From the NCBI RefSeq assembly GCF_964340395.1, contig NC_135553.1, forward strand, positions 9,318,501 to 9,382,500: a DNA stretch of 64,000 bases. The letters run 5' to 3'. Below the pieces are notes generated by a model. It saw only the letters and a program-made list of their open reading frames with translations, was not told where the DNA came from and searched no databases. Origin of the DNA: Glandiceps talaboti (Eukaryota; Hemichordata; Enteropneusta; Spengelidae). Below, one piece after another: positions 12,620 to 49,545 of the stretch (the first letter of the stretch is position 1; every line of letters begins with the position of its first letter). Position numbers and translations under genes: made by a program.

Positions 12620-15018
12620 CAGTTAGTGAAGCACAGTGTTTTTTGCAGAGGTTTGGAAACCCCAGTAACAGAAAGGGGGAACTCTTGTTAAAACTGGCAT
12701 AGTTTCTCATGCATTATAACATAATGCTATTTGGGAACCCGGGTAAAATTGACTGGGGAACTCGGGTAGATTTCACCTTTTACCACCCTTAGCAAGAAAC
12801 ACTTCATCTGCAATACTTCAAGCACTCCTTCTCAATCAGATGGACAAAAAGTATCCATCAAAAATATGTCACATGTTTTTACTCACCCTCCAAATTACTT
12901 GGGGGAAAATCTTTCTCAGAGGCTGTTTTGTTATATTTTGAACAAAGGGCACACTATTTTCTTCTGTGTTGTTATTCTGTTATGTAATTTGTGTATGTAT
13001 GAAAATAATCATGTTGTAAATACAGCTCTAAAGAATTGGGGGAATTGTTATTTGAAAAAAATAGGGACAGAATAATTAATTTATCACTTTTTTCTATTTT
13101 CCATTTACAAAGTTTATTGTGTTGAATTTCAGAGTTATGGTTTTTCATAAGCTGTAATGTTTTATCACAGGTGGAGAAGACTTGTCTGTAGAAGGTAGGG
13201 TAGTAGGATAAAATGCAGCAAAGATAGAGACCCAGTAGTTTAAATGCGATGTCAATCACGTTACTGTATATCTAAAGGCATACAGATATAGCAGTAATTG
13301 TAATAGTGGATTGTTTTCAATGAGAAAATTTAAATACCTCACTGTTTATGACTTATAAGTAAGACAGTATATGTCTATCATATTCTTTTCTGTCATCTCT
13401 GTGAACTCATCCAAAAACTCTTCATGTTTAAGCTTGTAGGTGACAGGGAAAACTTTCACAAAATTTGCTATTTAGATCTTTGATACAAGAATTTAATTAT
13501 TATATTAGGTAATGCATAATTCAGGTATGTAGAGGGTTTCTACTGAAAAATTGAGTATTTCATGCATGTGTCATTGTTTAACACCGTGATGATACAATTC
13601 TGTATGGCTAGGAATGCTTATATCAGTTGCTACACTAGTATAATGTGTTTTCAAGCTTTGTAAGTTTAGTGTACACGAGATAGTGTGACATATACCAGTG
13701 ATTGGTTGCATTGGTGTGCATGAATGTTGTTGGTTTTGGCACTGCGGTGCAAAACTGAGAACATTATCGCAAATCTATATCCAGTGAGTATATGATAATT
13801 CCATGTACACAAAATTGCATGAAAGCACTAACTTGTATTTTTTACATAATTTGTAGTTTCGGAGAAACGTACTTGTATGTAAGGCCAAAAAAAGAAAAGA
13901 ATTGATTCTGGTCAGTGCGCCCATCACTTAAATACTCCCACATCGATCTTTTTTTGTGTGTATTTGTCCAGCTGCAGCCCATGCAGTCTGTAGATCCATG
14001 GGGAAACACAAAAATAAACTTCCCTACTTCAGTGAAGACAACTGTAGAGCCAATCATGAACAAACAAATGACATCTGCCCCACATTATACACACTTTCTC
14101 TAAAGTAGTAAATGAAAAGAACAGTAACTACCATAAATAGTAGACTGAGTGACAGGTTTGTTGAGAATTTAAAAAAAAAAATTGTGTCGTCGCACCATTT
14201 TAGACAAACTGTCCTGACCAGAAACAATTTTTTTTTGCCTAATAATAACAGAAACCATTGAAGTGTGGTGTCTGTGTGGGTACTCTGGGTAATATTTGTA
14301 ATCATGCTTGAAGTGTTTTCTGCTGTGCTTTCACTGACATGGTCACAGAACACAAGTGGTAGTACAAATATCCTGAGTAAGCCACGCTGGCATGCACACC
14401 TCGTGGGGGCGCTGTATTATACTTGTCATCCCGTGGATGAACATGTGACTCCTAGGTTTACAAGTAACTATAGAACCTCTCCCTTGAGCAAACCCACTAC
14501 AAAAATAGAATAAAAGTAATGCTTTGTACATGTATTTTCCTGAATGTGAATTTTAAAAGAGCGTTATTTCCTTCACAATTAGATAAATTTTATATGATAA
14601 AAAAGAGTACATTGTTTGGTAGATATATTTCATATATTACCAACTGTTATACATACAATAGACTGTAAGATATGTCGTGTCGTTCTGCCCTCACCGGCCT
14701 CCTCTCACCCGATACAGGTTGACTGATGTGTGAGGGCGCCCCGTCATGGCATACCTGACAGTCTACATACTTGTATGAGTGAATTTCAGGGTTCTTTCTT
14801 CAGGAATAATTAGTAATTAAAGAATCAGGGCTTTCTTTTTCCTCAGGTTGTTGATACAGAAAGGTTTATAATGGGTAAACTTCACTTCCAGTACTAGTAC
14901 TGATTTTGTCTATATCTCTTTGTTGGTTTGTTATCTTGTACATTTGTATATAACTTGAACTTCATGGTTTTGCGTTTCTGAAAGATTTGTTCTTGTGTAC
15001 ACTTCTTTAATCATTTGT
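12620..15018. other. SIRT7 3' UTR and downstream DNA
   Basis: AT-rich sequence following the SIRT7 stop. AATAAA hexamers at 14013-14018 and near 14509 are possible polyadenylation signals, but the true end is undetermined. A small MITE sits at 14660-14764. I see no additional coding exon. Confidence 0.4.
14660..14764 (+). mobile_element. MITE-like element, family 1, copy A
   Basis: A 105-bp unit with imperfect terminal inverted repeats (AGACTGTAAGATATG and, reversed, AGACTGTCAGGTATG). It carries the family core GATGTGTGAGGGCGCC, and no coding capacity. Related copies lie at 23494, 27650, 48215 and 54496. Confidence 0.6.
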
Positions 15019-15262
15019 TAGAGTGTAGCTAATACAGCGAGTAACACTGAAGTAAAGCACTTTTCTCTACGTGCTACACTCATTTGTAGCATTGATATCA
15101 AGTGTTTCAATTGGTTTATTTGCAAGCCTAGCATGTGGCCTTTCTAATGTGGTCAGTTAGCAAATGAAACAGTATTCTGTTACACTTGATATGGATGCTA
15201 TAAACGATTGTGGTATATACAGAAAACACTTTACTTTGGTGTTCTGGGTTTAGTTGTAGTTA
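15019..15262. repeat. Imperfect foldback (inverted-repeat) element
   Basis: Arms of roughly 65-90 bp (left about 15040-15110, right about 15167-15245) are inverted copies. Landmarks include GTAAAG, TAGCAT and ATATCAAGTGT, each present in both arms. It is probably a non-autonomous transposon relic. Confidence 0.6.
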
Positions 15263-15780
15263 ACTAGTGGGCCAGTCTGTGGTTCATTTGAATAGCCTCA
15301 TATAGAATAAATTCTTACATATATATCAGTGATATCTAAAGTTTGCATCAGTGCACTTGCATACTAGTGGTATTTGCAGTGCAGTGTAATACCAAAAACA
15401 TTATTTCATTACTGCATTCAAATGATATGTAAATAAGGGCACGCTTGTTCACTGTACACACAGACAGGTGATCACACTTTACCATTTCTACAGAAATTTG
15501 CTGTTTTGTATAAACATATGCAATATAACAGAACCCTGTGCTATGTGAGTTCCAGGTTGTATATGCAGGTATTTTGTTCTCATGCTTGCAGTGTTTTCTG
15601 TTGTACTTTCACTCACTGTGCTCTTGAAAGTATGGCTATGGAGAACACTGCAAACATTCATGCAGGTACCCAGAGTATGCCACACTTGCACACGCATAGT
15701 ATGAGCTTCTGTCATAGTATGCTATGATTTCAATACACACAGTTTGATTCAAGTGTCAGCAACTATGCTGCCAGATCTTT

Positions 15781-15807
15781 TGACCTTGACACTGACCTTC
15801 AAGGTCA
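15781..15807. promoter_or_regulatory. Cluster of extended nuclear-receptor half sites
   Basis: TGACCTTGA at 15781-15789 is the exact reverse complement of TCAAGGTCA, the ERR/SF-1 monomer site. It is followed by TGACCTTCAAGGTCA at 15793-15807, an everted pair with a 3-bp spacer. Function is not shown by sequence alone, and it lies 3 kb downstream of SIRT7. Confidence 0.35.
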
Positions 15808-16452
15808 AACATCAAAATCAAGCTAATACTTGTATATCATAGACACTTAACAATGTCAAAGTACAGCAGATTTCTTTCTGATTTTGTACACAACATCATC
15901 AAAATACAGGAAATGTGTTCCACCCTCGATAAAGCATCCTTCAGTCACTTATTGTATCGGAAGAAAGCCGAGCGAATGCCTAGCAGCAAGACTATACTCT
16001 TTGTTGATGGTACAGTTTAAGACTGTGTATTATAAACAGTAAAAATGGGTCATTCCGTAGTTTACCAACAAATTGTAAATTTATTGAATACAGATGGGGT
16101 TTTTATCATTCAACAGTCTTGTATGTTGTAGTAAGTACACCCACATTATAGAAGTCGAAATAGAAACAAGAATTATGGGAATATAGTGTCCCATTCCATA
16201 TGGGTATTGTGGGCTTTAAATGTTGTGTTGCAAAGAACATTAAAACTGCAAGATGTATCTTTGCCTATGTTGAAAACGACACATATCACAAACACAATTC
16301 ATAGTCTTGTCTTGCTGTGTGATTCGTTTCCAAAGTGTTCTGAGTATCAAGGTGATAGGTTTTTTAAAACTATTCCGAATTTATAATTGTACTTTTTAAT
16401 TTTTTTTTTGATCATTTTTTTTTGTAATATCACAATTGGCTATTTATGTATA

Positions 16453-16483
16453 TAAGGCTTTCACACACAGAGTGAAAGCCTTA
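16453..16483. repeat. Perfect 12-bp stem hairpin
   Basis: TAAGGCTTTCAC and GTGAAAGCCTTA flank a 7-nt loop. It does not match the histone 3' stem-loop consensus. Confidence 0.6.
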
Positions 16484-18374
16484 CAGCCTTTGTAGATTTA
16501 TACATCTAAGAGTTTATCTTTTTCTTTTTTTCCTTTGTAGAATGATGGGCGAGTGGCCCTGTTCTTGTTGAATGAACTTCATATGTGACGCATATGTACC
16601 ATTATAGCATTTACTTTATTCAGATGTATAGATGTTAAACGTTACTGATTTCAATTATCATTTCTAGCAATGTTCTAGGATTTACTTGTATTTTTGTGTC
16701 TTTCATTGAAAAAAAAAAGTGCAATTGAATAAAAAAAATAAAGTTGGTGCTCTTCCCATTAAAGATTTTGGTGTCCTTAATGAAAATAAAACAATCATAC
16801 ATATATACAAACAAACAAACAAACAAACAAACAAAACATGCATTCAAAAATAATACAACCCATAACACCCAGCGTTTCTACTGTTTCTCACAATCTTTTA
16901 CTTCATTCATATTAACTGTAAAACTATACTAACTGTTATAATTGCTTTAATTATCAACATCAGATTCTCTGAATTTGCTAGTTCACCATGGTTCATCGGT
17001 TTCCCGATGAGGGCGCACTGTAGAATGGGATTGGACTTGGATACAAATGTACTGACAATTTGCGAAGAAAGCGAGATTCTGAGAGACTGAAAAGGTCACA
17101 TGCCAGTCTTATCATTAAAGCATTTAGTGTTATTTTACACTTTATATGAACGGTATAATTATATCCCCTTACAAAACCACAAATTGCATTTCTCAAATGT
17201 GTGTTTAGGCTACAACCATCAGTATTCACGTACAGGCAGTCAATTGAAAGAAAACAAACTACACGTTACTTCATATTTTTACTATGCCCATCTATACCAG
17301 TAACCAAACAGAAACAGCCAGCTCTCTGTTCATAGAAAATGCAGTCATTGAAACGTTGGTCAATATTTTTGATATCAACGTCTCATAGGGAGATATTACA
17401 TGATGGCGGTCTGAGCTCAGCTAATGCTAATGGAGAGATTCTCAAATTTGGCACGTCTTAGCACAGACCCTCCACCCACGCCGTGAGTCTGAGAAGAGAT
17501 TTGGTTAATGTAAGTATCTTAGGTGAACCATATACCTTTATCTCTCCTAAAGGCCTTCTTTAGTGAAAGGAAAAGAGAAAGAAATAAGAAAGGTGATGTA
17601 AACTTGAGTGATGTAAACTTGGGGAGCGGCCTTCTCAATATTGTTCTGACTATGGAGCTTTCCCCTTCTCCATGTTCTGACCATAGAGGTATACTTTCAT
17701 GTTCTGACATTTTGATTTTTTGATTTATTTTCTGCCCGCAATACATGTAATACATTGTTATTCCCGTAAGTGGTATTGGTAGGACAAAGCGTTAGGATTT
17801 CTTCCCAAATTGGTGGTCTGAGTTCCAAACGTGTTGTATTTCACACCTCAATGACGTACATAGCATTTTGTGACGTAGGACAAGTTCAGGGCATTGTTTT
17901 CGTATAGAGTACCTTCCATTGTCTATTTCATAATCTAACAACAATTTCTTTTACAACGCTTGTGAAAATCCCATTGTCCACAGGAACACGTGCACAGTGC
18001 TCCACCCTATCGGGTACCTTGACGTAAAGAAGCAAAGGTGTCCGGATCAGATAAAACGCAGGAATAACTAAAGTCGGCGCAAAAATAGAACACTTTCACG
18101 GTGTTCTATTGTTATGGTATTCAATGTATTGTCTGACATCACGTAAGCTTTCCTTGTATTTATTTTGACGGCACCAATGACGTATGAGTCATACAACCAT
18201 AAACTCAATCCACTGACACAATTTCATAAATTTGAGACACAAACACACCATAATCGTAAAATGCACCAAAACCTCCCCCAAAAAAACTGACTCTAATTCT
18301 GTGATAAAAATACAAAACGAAAACTGGACGTTCTTAAGATTTGAAAAGCTCTTTTTAGCTTTCACTATGGATGT
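16484..18374. other. Intergenic DNA, no gene seen
   Basis: Contains a short (CAAA)n run near 16806-16833 and otherwise unique AT-rich sequence. Open frames are short and unrelated to any family I recognise. Confidence 0.4.
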
Positions 18375-18411
18375 CCATAGACCCTCCACCAAGTTGGTGG
18401 AGGGTCTATGG
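18375..18411. repeat. Perfect palindrome, 18-bp arms
   Basis: CCATAGACCCTCCACCAA is followed, after a single G, by its exact reverse complement. Confidence 0.85.
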
Positions 18412-19011
18412 GATGTCTTTCTAATACTTGCTAATAAATGCATGCTTTCACACTGTTACCAGTATTAAACGGAACAAGTCAGCAAATGTAACAACGGCAG
18501 TGATATAGACTTTAAAATAGAGCAACATATAAATTTGTTTTCCGAAGTTTCTTTAAATTATCCCAATTTTAGCAATGTTTCGATTCTACACTGGGGACTT
18601 TCCTCAGATGCTGTTTATGAAAACAGATCTGTGAAAGGTGAAGGTAAATGATGTACACGTCACCAGGCAATATAGGTAATATCAAATTTGATAGGCACGT
18701 AATTTTTTTAGAATTTCGAAAATAAAATAAAAATAAAAACAGAGTTTACTTAGTCGCTAGCGTATGAACCTAGTACCTACAAAGTAACTAGGCCCTAAAA
18801 TGTAAAAAACAGAAATCGACGCCAGAAAATAGTGATTTACCTAGTCGTAAGCCAACCAGAAAGAAACGAACTTTATAGAACGAGAACTTCGTGATTGTAA
18901 GTTACAGAGTATCACAAATGATAGAGGGATTTTTAACAATAAAACGACATATAATGTTACGTTAAAAAATGTATTGCCGAGACATTCATGGTTTAGAGGA
19001 CGTGCGATCTA

Positions 19012-19363
19012 GGTGCGTGACTAACGACGTCCAAGTGAAATCCTAATCTATCCAGAGATGATGTGATTCATTTTTTGACGTAATTTTGAACCATGAATAC
19101 GTGTTTGAAATTACATGTTACATTACAGTGTTTAGGGTGTTGATATCGAAATTTGAACATTCCTTTTTTTTTAACGCGATGAGTTTCAAAAAACGAATGT
19201 TCAAAAATCAATATCAACACCCAAAAAACAACTTCGAAATTACATGTATTTCTAAATGTCGATTGCTTAAAAACGTATTCATGGTTTGAAATTACGTCAA
19301 AAAACGAATCATGTCATCTCTGGATAGATTAGGATTTCACTTGGACGTCGTTAGTCACGCACC
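19012..19363. mobile_element. Long-TIR foldback MITE
   Basis: A 352-bp element whose two halves are inverted copies of one another. The outer 50 bp are nearly identical, beginning GGTGCGTGACTAACGACGTC and ending with its inverse, and the homology continues inward past GTATTCATGG to the centre near 19185. It encodes no protein. The target-site duplication is unclear. Confidence 0.8.
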
Positions 19364-19747
19364 GGTCTAAGCTAAGGGAGAATTAATGCAGTGACATTGA
19401 CGCTCAGAGCGTTGTAGTGGTCGTACGGTAGTAGTGGTCTGTTTAGATGTCGAAATAAAACAATGCATGCCGCATGGTGACGAACCACATTGTTACAATG
19501 CATGAGGAAGTCGACATGTTTGGTTAACTAAGTTGTAATTAAATTGTGTAGTTTTAAAATTTGTAAAGTTTTGAAATCTTTTTATAAGTATCACATTGTT
19601 TCAAGATTCCAGTGACGTCAGACAGTTCGCATCATCCGGCTTAACAAGCTATACAATTACATCACAACATGATCTAAAAATAGACCAAGTATGAATACTT
19701 ACCTGGGGTAACTGTGTGGTCGTTTAAATAACAATGCATGCGATTGC

Positions 19748-19755
19748 TATATAAA
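19748..19755 (+). promoter_or_regulatory. TATA box of the chitinase gene (predicted)
   Basis: TATATAAA (inside CTATATAAAG) lies about 30 bp upstream of a plausible start near 19780 and before a well-formed splice donor at 19917. It is consistent with an inducible or tissue-restricted secreted-enzyme gene. Confidence 0.5.
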
Positions 19756-19779
19756 GTTAAACAGGTGATCAAGCATTGC

Positions 19780-19916
19780 AATATTATTCCCTGTTCGAGT
19801 TGCAGAGAACAAGTTCAAGTGCATGCAGTCTACCCTGATCCTAACTCAAATATTGATCTGAAAATATTCTTAAAATACTGGTCACATTTCTGAAGCGGGA
19901 GAAGTAGAAAGTGGAG
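19780..19916 (+). other. Predicted non-coding first exon (5' UTR) of the chitinase
   Basis: The chitinase ATG at 22805 is immediately preceded by an acceptor (CTGCTTCAG), so at least one upstream exon must exist. The segment from the TATA-predicted start to the consensus donor GGAG/GTAAGA at 19917 is the best candidate. The 5' boundary is approximate. Confidence 0.5.
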
Positions 19917-22804
19917 GTAAGAAATGACATTATTAATAGTAATATGGATGTGTCCATGTTAATACACAGTGAGGTTTAGCGTTGATTGTAGCCTTTGCGT
20001 TTGGAAAAGTTAGTAAAGTTTTACAAGTCCAAAGTTTCAATATTCCAAATGTATACCGCTTTTCAGTCATTTTCTTCTTCAAAAAGATCGCTAGAGTTCG
20101 CGCCATACGTTATCTCCATCCATATAAGAAAGTAAACAATTAATAAGCGTAGCGAACACACTGCGTCATTTTTGGGGAAACTCAGTTATCTCATCTATAA
20201 AATTTTGGTACACGAAATTGTTCAAATTGGTGAAAAAAGGGTATAAAATGAAGAACAGATAAAACTTTGACAACTGGGACCCACTCTGTTAACGCCATGT
20301 CGTTAGCAATCGCACGCATCTCAACTTATTGCATTCCTTACCAGTGGCCTACTTGCTAGATGTGTACGCTAGATTTTAGGAATATCACCACTAATAATAG
20401 TATTTAATGCATTGCGCCAGTAACAAGTATTGGGTCTTCTTGATATAAAAACTTGGTGTAGGAAAATTTCATTTTTGAGAAATCTTGCTTATTATCTGGT
20501 AACGTCTAGGTTGCAGCTGTATCATAGCCGAGACAGGAGTTTTAAACATCTTCGAAATTGCATCCAATCCTAAACCACATACAGCTGCTAAATAATTCGT
20601 AATATAATTATACGGTGTGCTAAATTTTGGAAGTTGGCTACCAAATTAATCACCAAAACATCTGCTCTGTAAAGGAATAGCTCATGATTATGTAAATTAT
20701 TCATTATCATTCAGATTCTCGAATGTTGTCAGCTCATTACGCTGTCTGGCTTCGATTTTGTTCGTACATAGACATTAGAGAGGTCACAGTCTCTCTATTA
20801 GAGGGGTACGGTACTGTTGAAAGGTACACAATCTTATATGGTTTTGTGCACCTCCAGTTCATTTTACTAAACAGCTCCTACTGTTGCCTTATGCATACGT
20901 ACTTTGAGGTGGGACCACACTCGGATTATAGCGAAAAACTATTATTTGAATTCCAATATTGCCAATTCATTTTTACGTGAACTGTTATCATTTTGTCACC
21001 ATAGTTAAATGTGTTCTTACTTTGGAATAGGTAAAAGTGAATGAATGAACTGCCATCGCAGTAATTGGAGAGGGGGGGGGGGTGTTGGGAGCGACCACAA
21101 AGTCCTATCTTAGTTATTGTATCGTGATACACGTATCTGTGTCATGTAATAATATGGACTTATATGCGAGTGAGAATGTATCGTTATCTTATCAATCAGG
21201 CATAAATCTATGTTAATTTATAAAACTGTAACAAACTGCATCAAATTTCTTTACAAGGCCAACATACAAGTACCCCCCCCCCGCCAATGTTTGAGATACA
21301 TAACATGTCGCTGACAGTCAAAGTAATTCATTTTTTCCCAACCCATTATAACCATAAAACAACCACGTTATTATGGTAAATATGGTGAATCCAAATTATT
21401 GAGCAACAAATAAATTCCCAGTCTGCAAAGATGTCTCACTTATACTCGATAATCTGTTACATGCAAAATCCCGATAAGCGCGGCGACAGCTTGTTTCTTT
21501 TTCAATTAGAATTTAATTAGTACTTGTTGACGCACTTCTGTAGTCACGTGATACGAAATGTTGACGTACTTCTGGAGTGGCGATACGTAATGCAAATAAA
21601 TGCACTTCATGATTCGATATCTGAATCGATATGGTCTGTCGTAATCGATATATTAATTCCATAAACTGATTGGTATGTTTATTTTGTGTAGGAGAGATGT
21701 ACAGAAAATATTCCCGTTTCTTTTTCGTGTCTACGTTCACGATAAAATGATTAGTAATTGAATTCAAAAGCTTGACCAAATGTTCATTTCACGGAAAAGG
21801 ATTATTCAGTGACGTAACTATTTTGGCTGATTTTGATAAAATTTGTTAATTGACTTCAAAATAATACAAAAACAAACACTAACAGCTGGAGTGCTTTCCA
21901 TGGGTTGGAAATTCTGTTCAAGGGTGATGTCGTTTGTGTTCTCTAAGTCGCACGTGTTCTTCATGAAATCAAATCAACATGCATTGTGTAAAAACCGACT
22001 ACTGTATTAGCAGGATCGAATCGAAAACTATAATAATCTAATTCAAAATGTTAATTTATTTAATATTATGTATATGACGGCCTAATTGATGCATTATGAG
22101 TTGACATGATTTGAGTGTGATGATCTACCATTTCGTATCACGTGATAGAATTTATTTAATATCATGTTGGACTTCCAGATGGTATGTAACTTGTTGCAGG
22201 CGTTCCATGCTTGACCTTTGCGAGACATAAAGTCTTTTTGCTGTCGGCTACATAGGATCCAAGATATTTGAAGTCTAATACCTCTTTGAGTTGAGTGCCG
22301 TCCTTGGAAGAGATTGGTCGATGGTTCTCATCTTCATTGATAATCATTGTAAATCTTGGTACGGGGAATTACATAATGCCATTAGAAGAAACAGTACTGA
22401 TAAAAACAAAATGAGAACATATAGATTGTTTAAAATAATTTTTGGTTTTGAGAAATATCTTCTATAAATTAAAAATCATGTTTGTAGTACTAGTGACTAA
22501 ATTTAGAATTTCAGATTATAATAGTCAAATTAAGTACCCCTCCCCCCCCGGTATTAATACTCTCAGGCATGTTAGAAAATAGTCACAAGTCGTGGTCAGT
22601 TTGTTACAATATTCGTCTGTCAGTATCACCAAAATGTAATTTGCGAATGGAATCTTGCGTAGATTAAAAAGTACATTTACTAGCGAATTCTTCCTTGATT
22701 TGTAGGCATATCAAAGCTATTGATCAAAATTTAGAGAAATTTGTAAATTGAGCAGATAACGTATAAGTTTACTATTCTTCTTTTTCCAACTTCTCCTGCT
22801 TCAG
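19917..22804 (+). other. Predicted first intron of the chitinase (about 2.9 kb)
   Basis: AT-rich sequence with poly-G/poly-C runs near 21070, 21277 and 22544. A decayed minus-strand LINE reverse-transcriptase fragment sits at 22160-22347. No other exon was recognised. Confidence 0.4.
22160..22347 (-). mobile_element. LINE reverse-transcriptase fragment (3' part), decayed
   Basis: The minus strand encodes QLKEVLDFKYLGSYVADSKK, the conserved stretch after the palm domain of non-LTR retrotransposon RTs. The following residues continue only in a shifted frame, where the typical basic/Trp-containing segment appears, so the copy carries a frameshift. It is a fragment of under 200 bp. Confidence 0.6.
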
Positions 22805-47331
<24,527 letters not shown>

Positions 47332-47758
47332 CCAACAACAGTATTTAACCCCATAGGATTTTGCGATCGACCTAAAAACGTACCCGGATGTAATTAAGCA
47401 ATGCAGAGCGATGACGTTGAAATGTATCTTTTACTACAACTCCATAGTAAATTTAGTGACGAATTTACAAGCTATAACTTTGTGATGAAGTATGGAGTCT
47501 TCCAAGTTTTTTCAATATAACTTTATTACCAGTACTTCACGTCACATTTTTCTTTGATTATGTAAGTTTTACTTTAGAAGCCGAATTTTGTAGATTACTG
47601 CCCCAGATAGGACCACAACGTGCAATTATATGATTCAAATTTAGCGACTTTGCGAAACTTTGCATGAATTTATTATAAATATTTGTCTGTTTAAGTTAAT
47701 TTCTACTATACCCTCCACCTACATTATTCTGCTGGATAGGCTATCAATGTCGATAGGC

Positions 47759-47764
47759 AATAAA
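47759..47764 (+). terminator. Candidate polyadenylation signal of the chitinase
   Basis: AATAAA 428 bp after the stop codon, the first canonical hexamer I see in this strand. Confidence 0.4.
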
Positions 47765-48214
47765 AATGTATAATATCCTAATATTCAATGTGTTTCATTG
47801 ATATTCATTATCCTTTCTATAATCAAAATAAGGAGACGGGCTCTTAACACGATATGTACCATTTTTAATTTAGTGTCAGGTGTTGTACACGACTGATTTG
47901 ATATATTTTATGCCAATTTCTTGTCGTTTTTTAAAAAAAATTAAATGTTGAAATGCATGTTTCGTTTTTTTAAAAAGTTGTACATACCGTGTTACGAGGC
48001 CGTCTCCTTGATTTTTACTCGATGCATAAAGTTGTTGATATATCTTTGCATTTGATGCTTGCGCACTGCCCTAAATATTACCGAAACTCCTGGAAACTTC
48101 GATCATTTTCGTTGGCTGACAGGTAAATTTGCATATGCATTTGCTTACGTCATGAAATGAATACAGGGGCTACTGACTATGCGTCTCGGAAATAAAGGTC
48201 TTAATTTTTCTTGT

Positions 48215-48374
48215 AGTCTGTAAGTTACGCCGTGACGGGGCGGCGCCCTCATACATCGGTCAACCCTTCTCACGTCTGTATCGGACTGAATCCTTTCCAG
48301 AATTGCCAACCACATCTGGTTGCAGCCAATCAGAGATAGTTGAGAGCGGAACGACACGGTGTATCTTACTGTCT
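48215..48374 (-). mobile_element. MITE family 1, copy D (longest copy)
   Basis: A 160-bp element with TIRs AGTCTGTAAGTTACGCCGTG and, at the other end reversed, AGACAGTAAGATACACCGTG. The family core (reverse of GATGTATGAGGGCGCC) lies near one end. It encodes no protein. Confidence 0.7.
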
Positions 48375-48852
48375 AAAACTTTTGCTGTTTCGGTGTTTAA
48401 GAAAACTCAAACCATCAGTTAGAATGGCGAAGTAACTAGAGAGGGCGCTATATCGGAGGACAGCTATACATGTACGAAAGGCGTATGAGCGGTAGGATGA
48501 ATATTCGATGTCGTCAACGTGCATACGGTATTGCCTAATTTTGCTCCTTTGCAGCTACCGTGGTACAATAAATTGCCATACATTACCATTTGATTGTTAA
48601 TTTTTTGGCCGTATTGAAACATATGTGTTTTCCTTGCGATTTAGTTTGGCCGTATTGATTTCGTAATTGCAACGATTGGCAAGTATAATCGCCATTAAAT
48701 GCATGATTTGAATTTATGATTGCAAAATATAAAAAAGGACATTCTTAGTAAAGAGAAAGTGAACATCTGAATAGTTGAACAATAAATTTAACAACATTTT
48801 AAGTAGCCAAGTAAAAGTTTGACAACTAGAGGTACATATCATTCCTTTTGTG

Positions 48853-48854
<2 letters not shown>

Positions 48855-48913
<59 letters not shown>

Positions 48914-49170
48914 ATCTCTTGAATGTATGCATACATACATACATACATACATACATACATACATACATACACACATACATACATACATACATACATACAC
49001 ACACATACATACATACATACATACATACATTCATACATACATACATACATACATACATACATACATACATACATACATACATACATTCATTCATTCATTC
49101 ATTCATTCATTCATTCATTTATTCATTCATTCATTCATACATCAATTCATACACACACACACACACAGAC
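48855..49170. repeat. (CA)n, (CATA)n, (CATT)n compound microsatellite
   Basis: Three successive repeat blocks over about 315 bp. Open frames (MYVC, YIHT, IHSF) on both strands are artefacts. Confidence 0.97.
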
Positions 49171-49464
49171 TGACATAAAGATACAGGCAGACAGGCACAC
49201 ACAATAACCTTGGTGCTTGGTGGTCTTGTTGTTTGCGTCTTAATTGTTTTCATTCACCATATCCTACTCAGATATTCCTTGTCGACTTTTGATAAGTCAG
49301 CCAAAAAATTAAACGACATTTCGATTCAAAGATTCACTTCTTAAAATGTCACCAGGCGTGAAGCGTGAAGTGAATCTTTCAGTGTCCGTATGGTAGACCG
49401 TATTGTTTCATCTCTGATTTTCTACTCTGCCGACTAATGTAATAGACTGGGTGTTCGATGTCCC

Positions 49465-49474
49465 TATATATATA
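49465..49474 (+). promoter_or_regulatory. TATA-like element of the small CBM14 gene
   Basis: TATATATATA about 80 bp before the ATG at 49546, at a suitable distance for a start near 49495. Confidence 0.4.
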
Positions 49475-49545
49475 TGTAACTTAAACCCGTCGATTACAAG
49501 CTTACCTAGAATTGATAGGTTTTCGGTGCAGCTCTATTCATCAAG

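Larger units (their letters stand above)
47765..49464. other. Intergenic DNA between chitinase and small CBM14 gene
   Basis: Holds a full-length family-1 MITE (48215-48374) and a long compound microsatellite (48855-49170). No exon recognised. Confidence 0.45.

Noticed and set aside
16453-16483. Histone-type 3' stem-loop
   Set aside because: The stem and loop do not match the histone consensus and no histone gene is near.
48714-49207. Both-strand frames of Tyr/Ile/His/Thr or Met/Tyr/Val/Cys
   Set aside because: Pure microsatellite translation.
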